From Trogon surrucura (Eukaryota; Chordata; Aves; Trogoniformes; Trogonidae), in NCBI GenBank assembly GCA_020746105.1, contig CM036657.1, positions 4,569,352 through 4,633,351 on the forward strand: a DNA stretch of 64,000 nt, in the 5' to 3' direction. A model generated the notes under the pieces. It was not told the DNA's origin. It made no database searches and worked only from the letters and a program-made list of their open reading frames with translations. This document shows positions 63,957-64,000 of the stretch, in pieces. Position 1 is the stretch's first letter, and every line of letters begins with the position of its first letter. A program made the position numbers and the translations under genes.

Positions 63957-64000
63957 CAGATGTGGCCTCACCAGGGCAGAGTAGAGGGGCAGGAGGACCT
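63957..64000 (-). mobile_element. CR1 ORF2 fragment continuing past the window edge
   Basis: GATGTGGCCTCACCAGGGCAGAGTAG and the following bases are the CR1 segment coding SALVRPH on the minus strand. It continues off the right edge. Confidence 0.8.

Overview
The window looks like repeat-dense avian nuclear DNA. It is packed with CR1 LINEs (chicken repeat 1 type, 3' ends built on ATTCTRTG-like units), a tRNA-Ile-derived SINE that shares the CR1 3' tail, and endogenous retroviruses of at least three classes (beta/alpha-like ERVK type, gamma-like ERV1 type, ERVL type). No host protein-coding gene, rRNA, functional tRNA or CRISPR array could be supported. The SINE resembles passerine TguSINE1, so a passerine or related bird is my best guess. 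The density of nested, partly long elements would suit a W chromosome or another low-recombination region; that is inference. All host-species statements rest on element type only.

Layout. 0-0.5 kb: LTR plus SINE. 1.8-6.1 kb and 12.3-14.35 kb: a decayed ERV1-type provirus on the minus strand. It is split in its RT gene by a young ERVK-type provirus (6155-12266, target duplication GTTTAC, LTRs differing at two positions) that keeps open gag and dUTPase/protease frames but has an in-frame RT-to-integrase deletion and a foreign LTR in env. 14.4-21.1 kb: an ERVL element containing a solo LTR, a CR1, and another solo LTR inside that CR1. 21.1-28.7 kb: CR1 fragments, a minus-strand retroviral env pseudogene broken by two solo LTRs, and a plus-strand CR1. 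29-31.7 kb: a minus CR1 split by a 1.18-kb solo LTR. 32.2-40.7 kb: one long minus CR1 interrupted by four later CR1 insertions, one of them nearly complete. 41.7-49.6 kb: an LTR, then an older ERVK-type provirus (42190-49570, target duplication GTGGTT, LTRs about 94% identical). 51.2-53.9 kb: LTR remnants, a CR1 tail, and the 5' end of an ERV1 provirus with a tRNA-Arg primer site. 53.9-62.2 kb: a minus ERVL element interrupted by a CR1 whose ORF2 is open for 961 codons but carries a substituted RT catalytic Asp; that CR1 is itself split by a solo LTR. 62.4-64 kb: more CR1 fragments.

How the parts relate. The window is a stratified record of retroelement insertions rather than a set of cooperating genes. 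Target duplications at many junctions (4 bp ERV1-like, 5 bp ERVL-like, 6 bp ERVK-like, 6-7 bp at several CR1s) allow insertions to be ordered in time. I found no convincing previously undescribed gene system. The most interesting items are the young defective ERVK provirus with open gag/pro, the CR1 copies with target duplications and a stop-NN-ATG junction between ORF1 and ORF2, the SINE family, and a small unassigned membrane-protein ORF near 2 kb.
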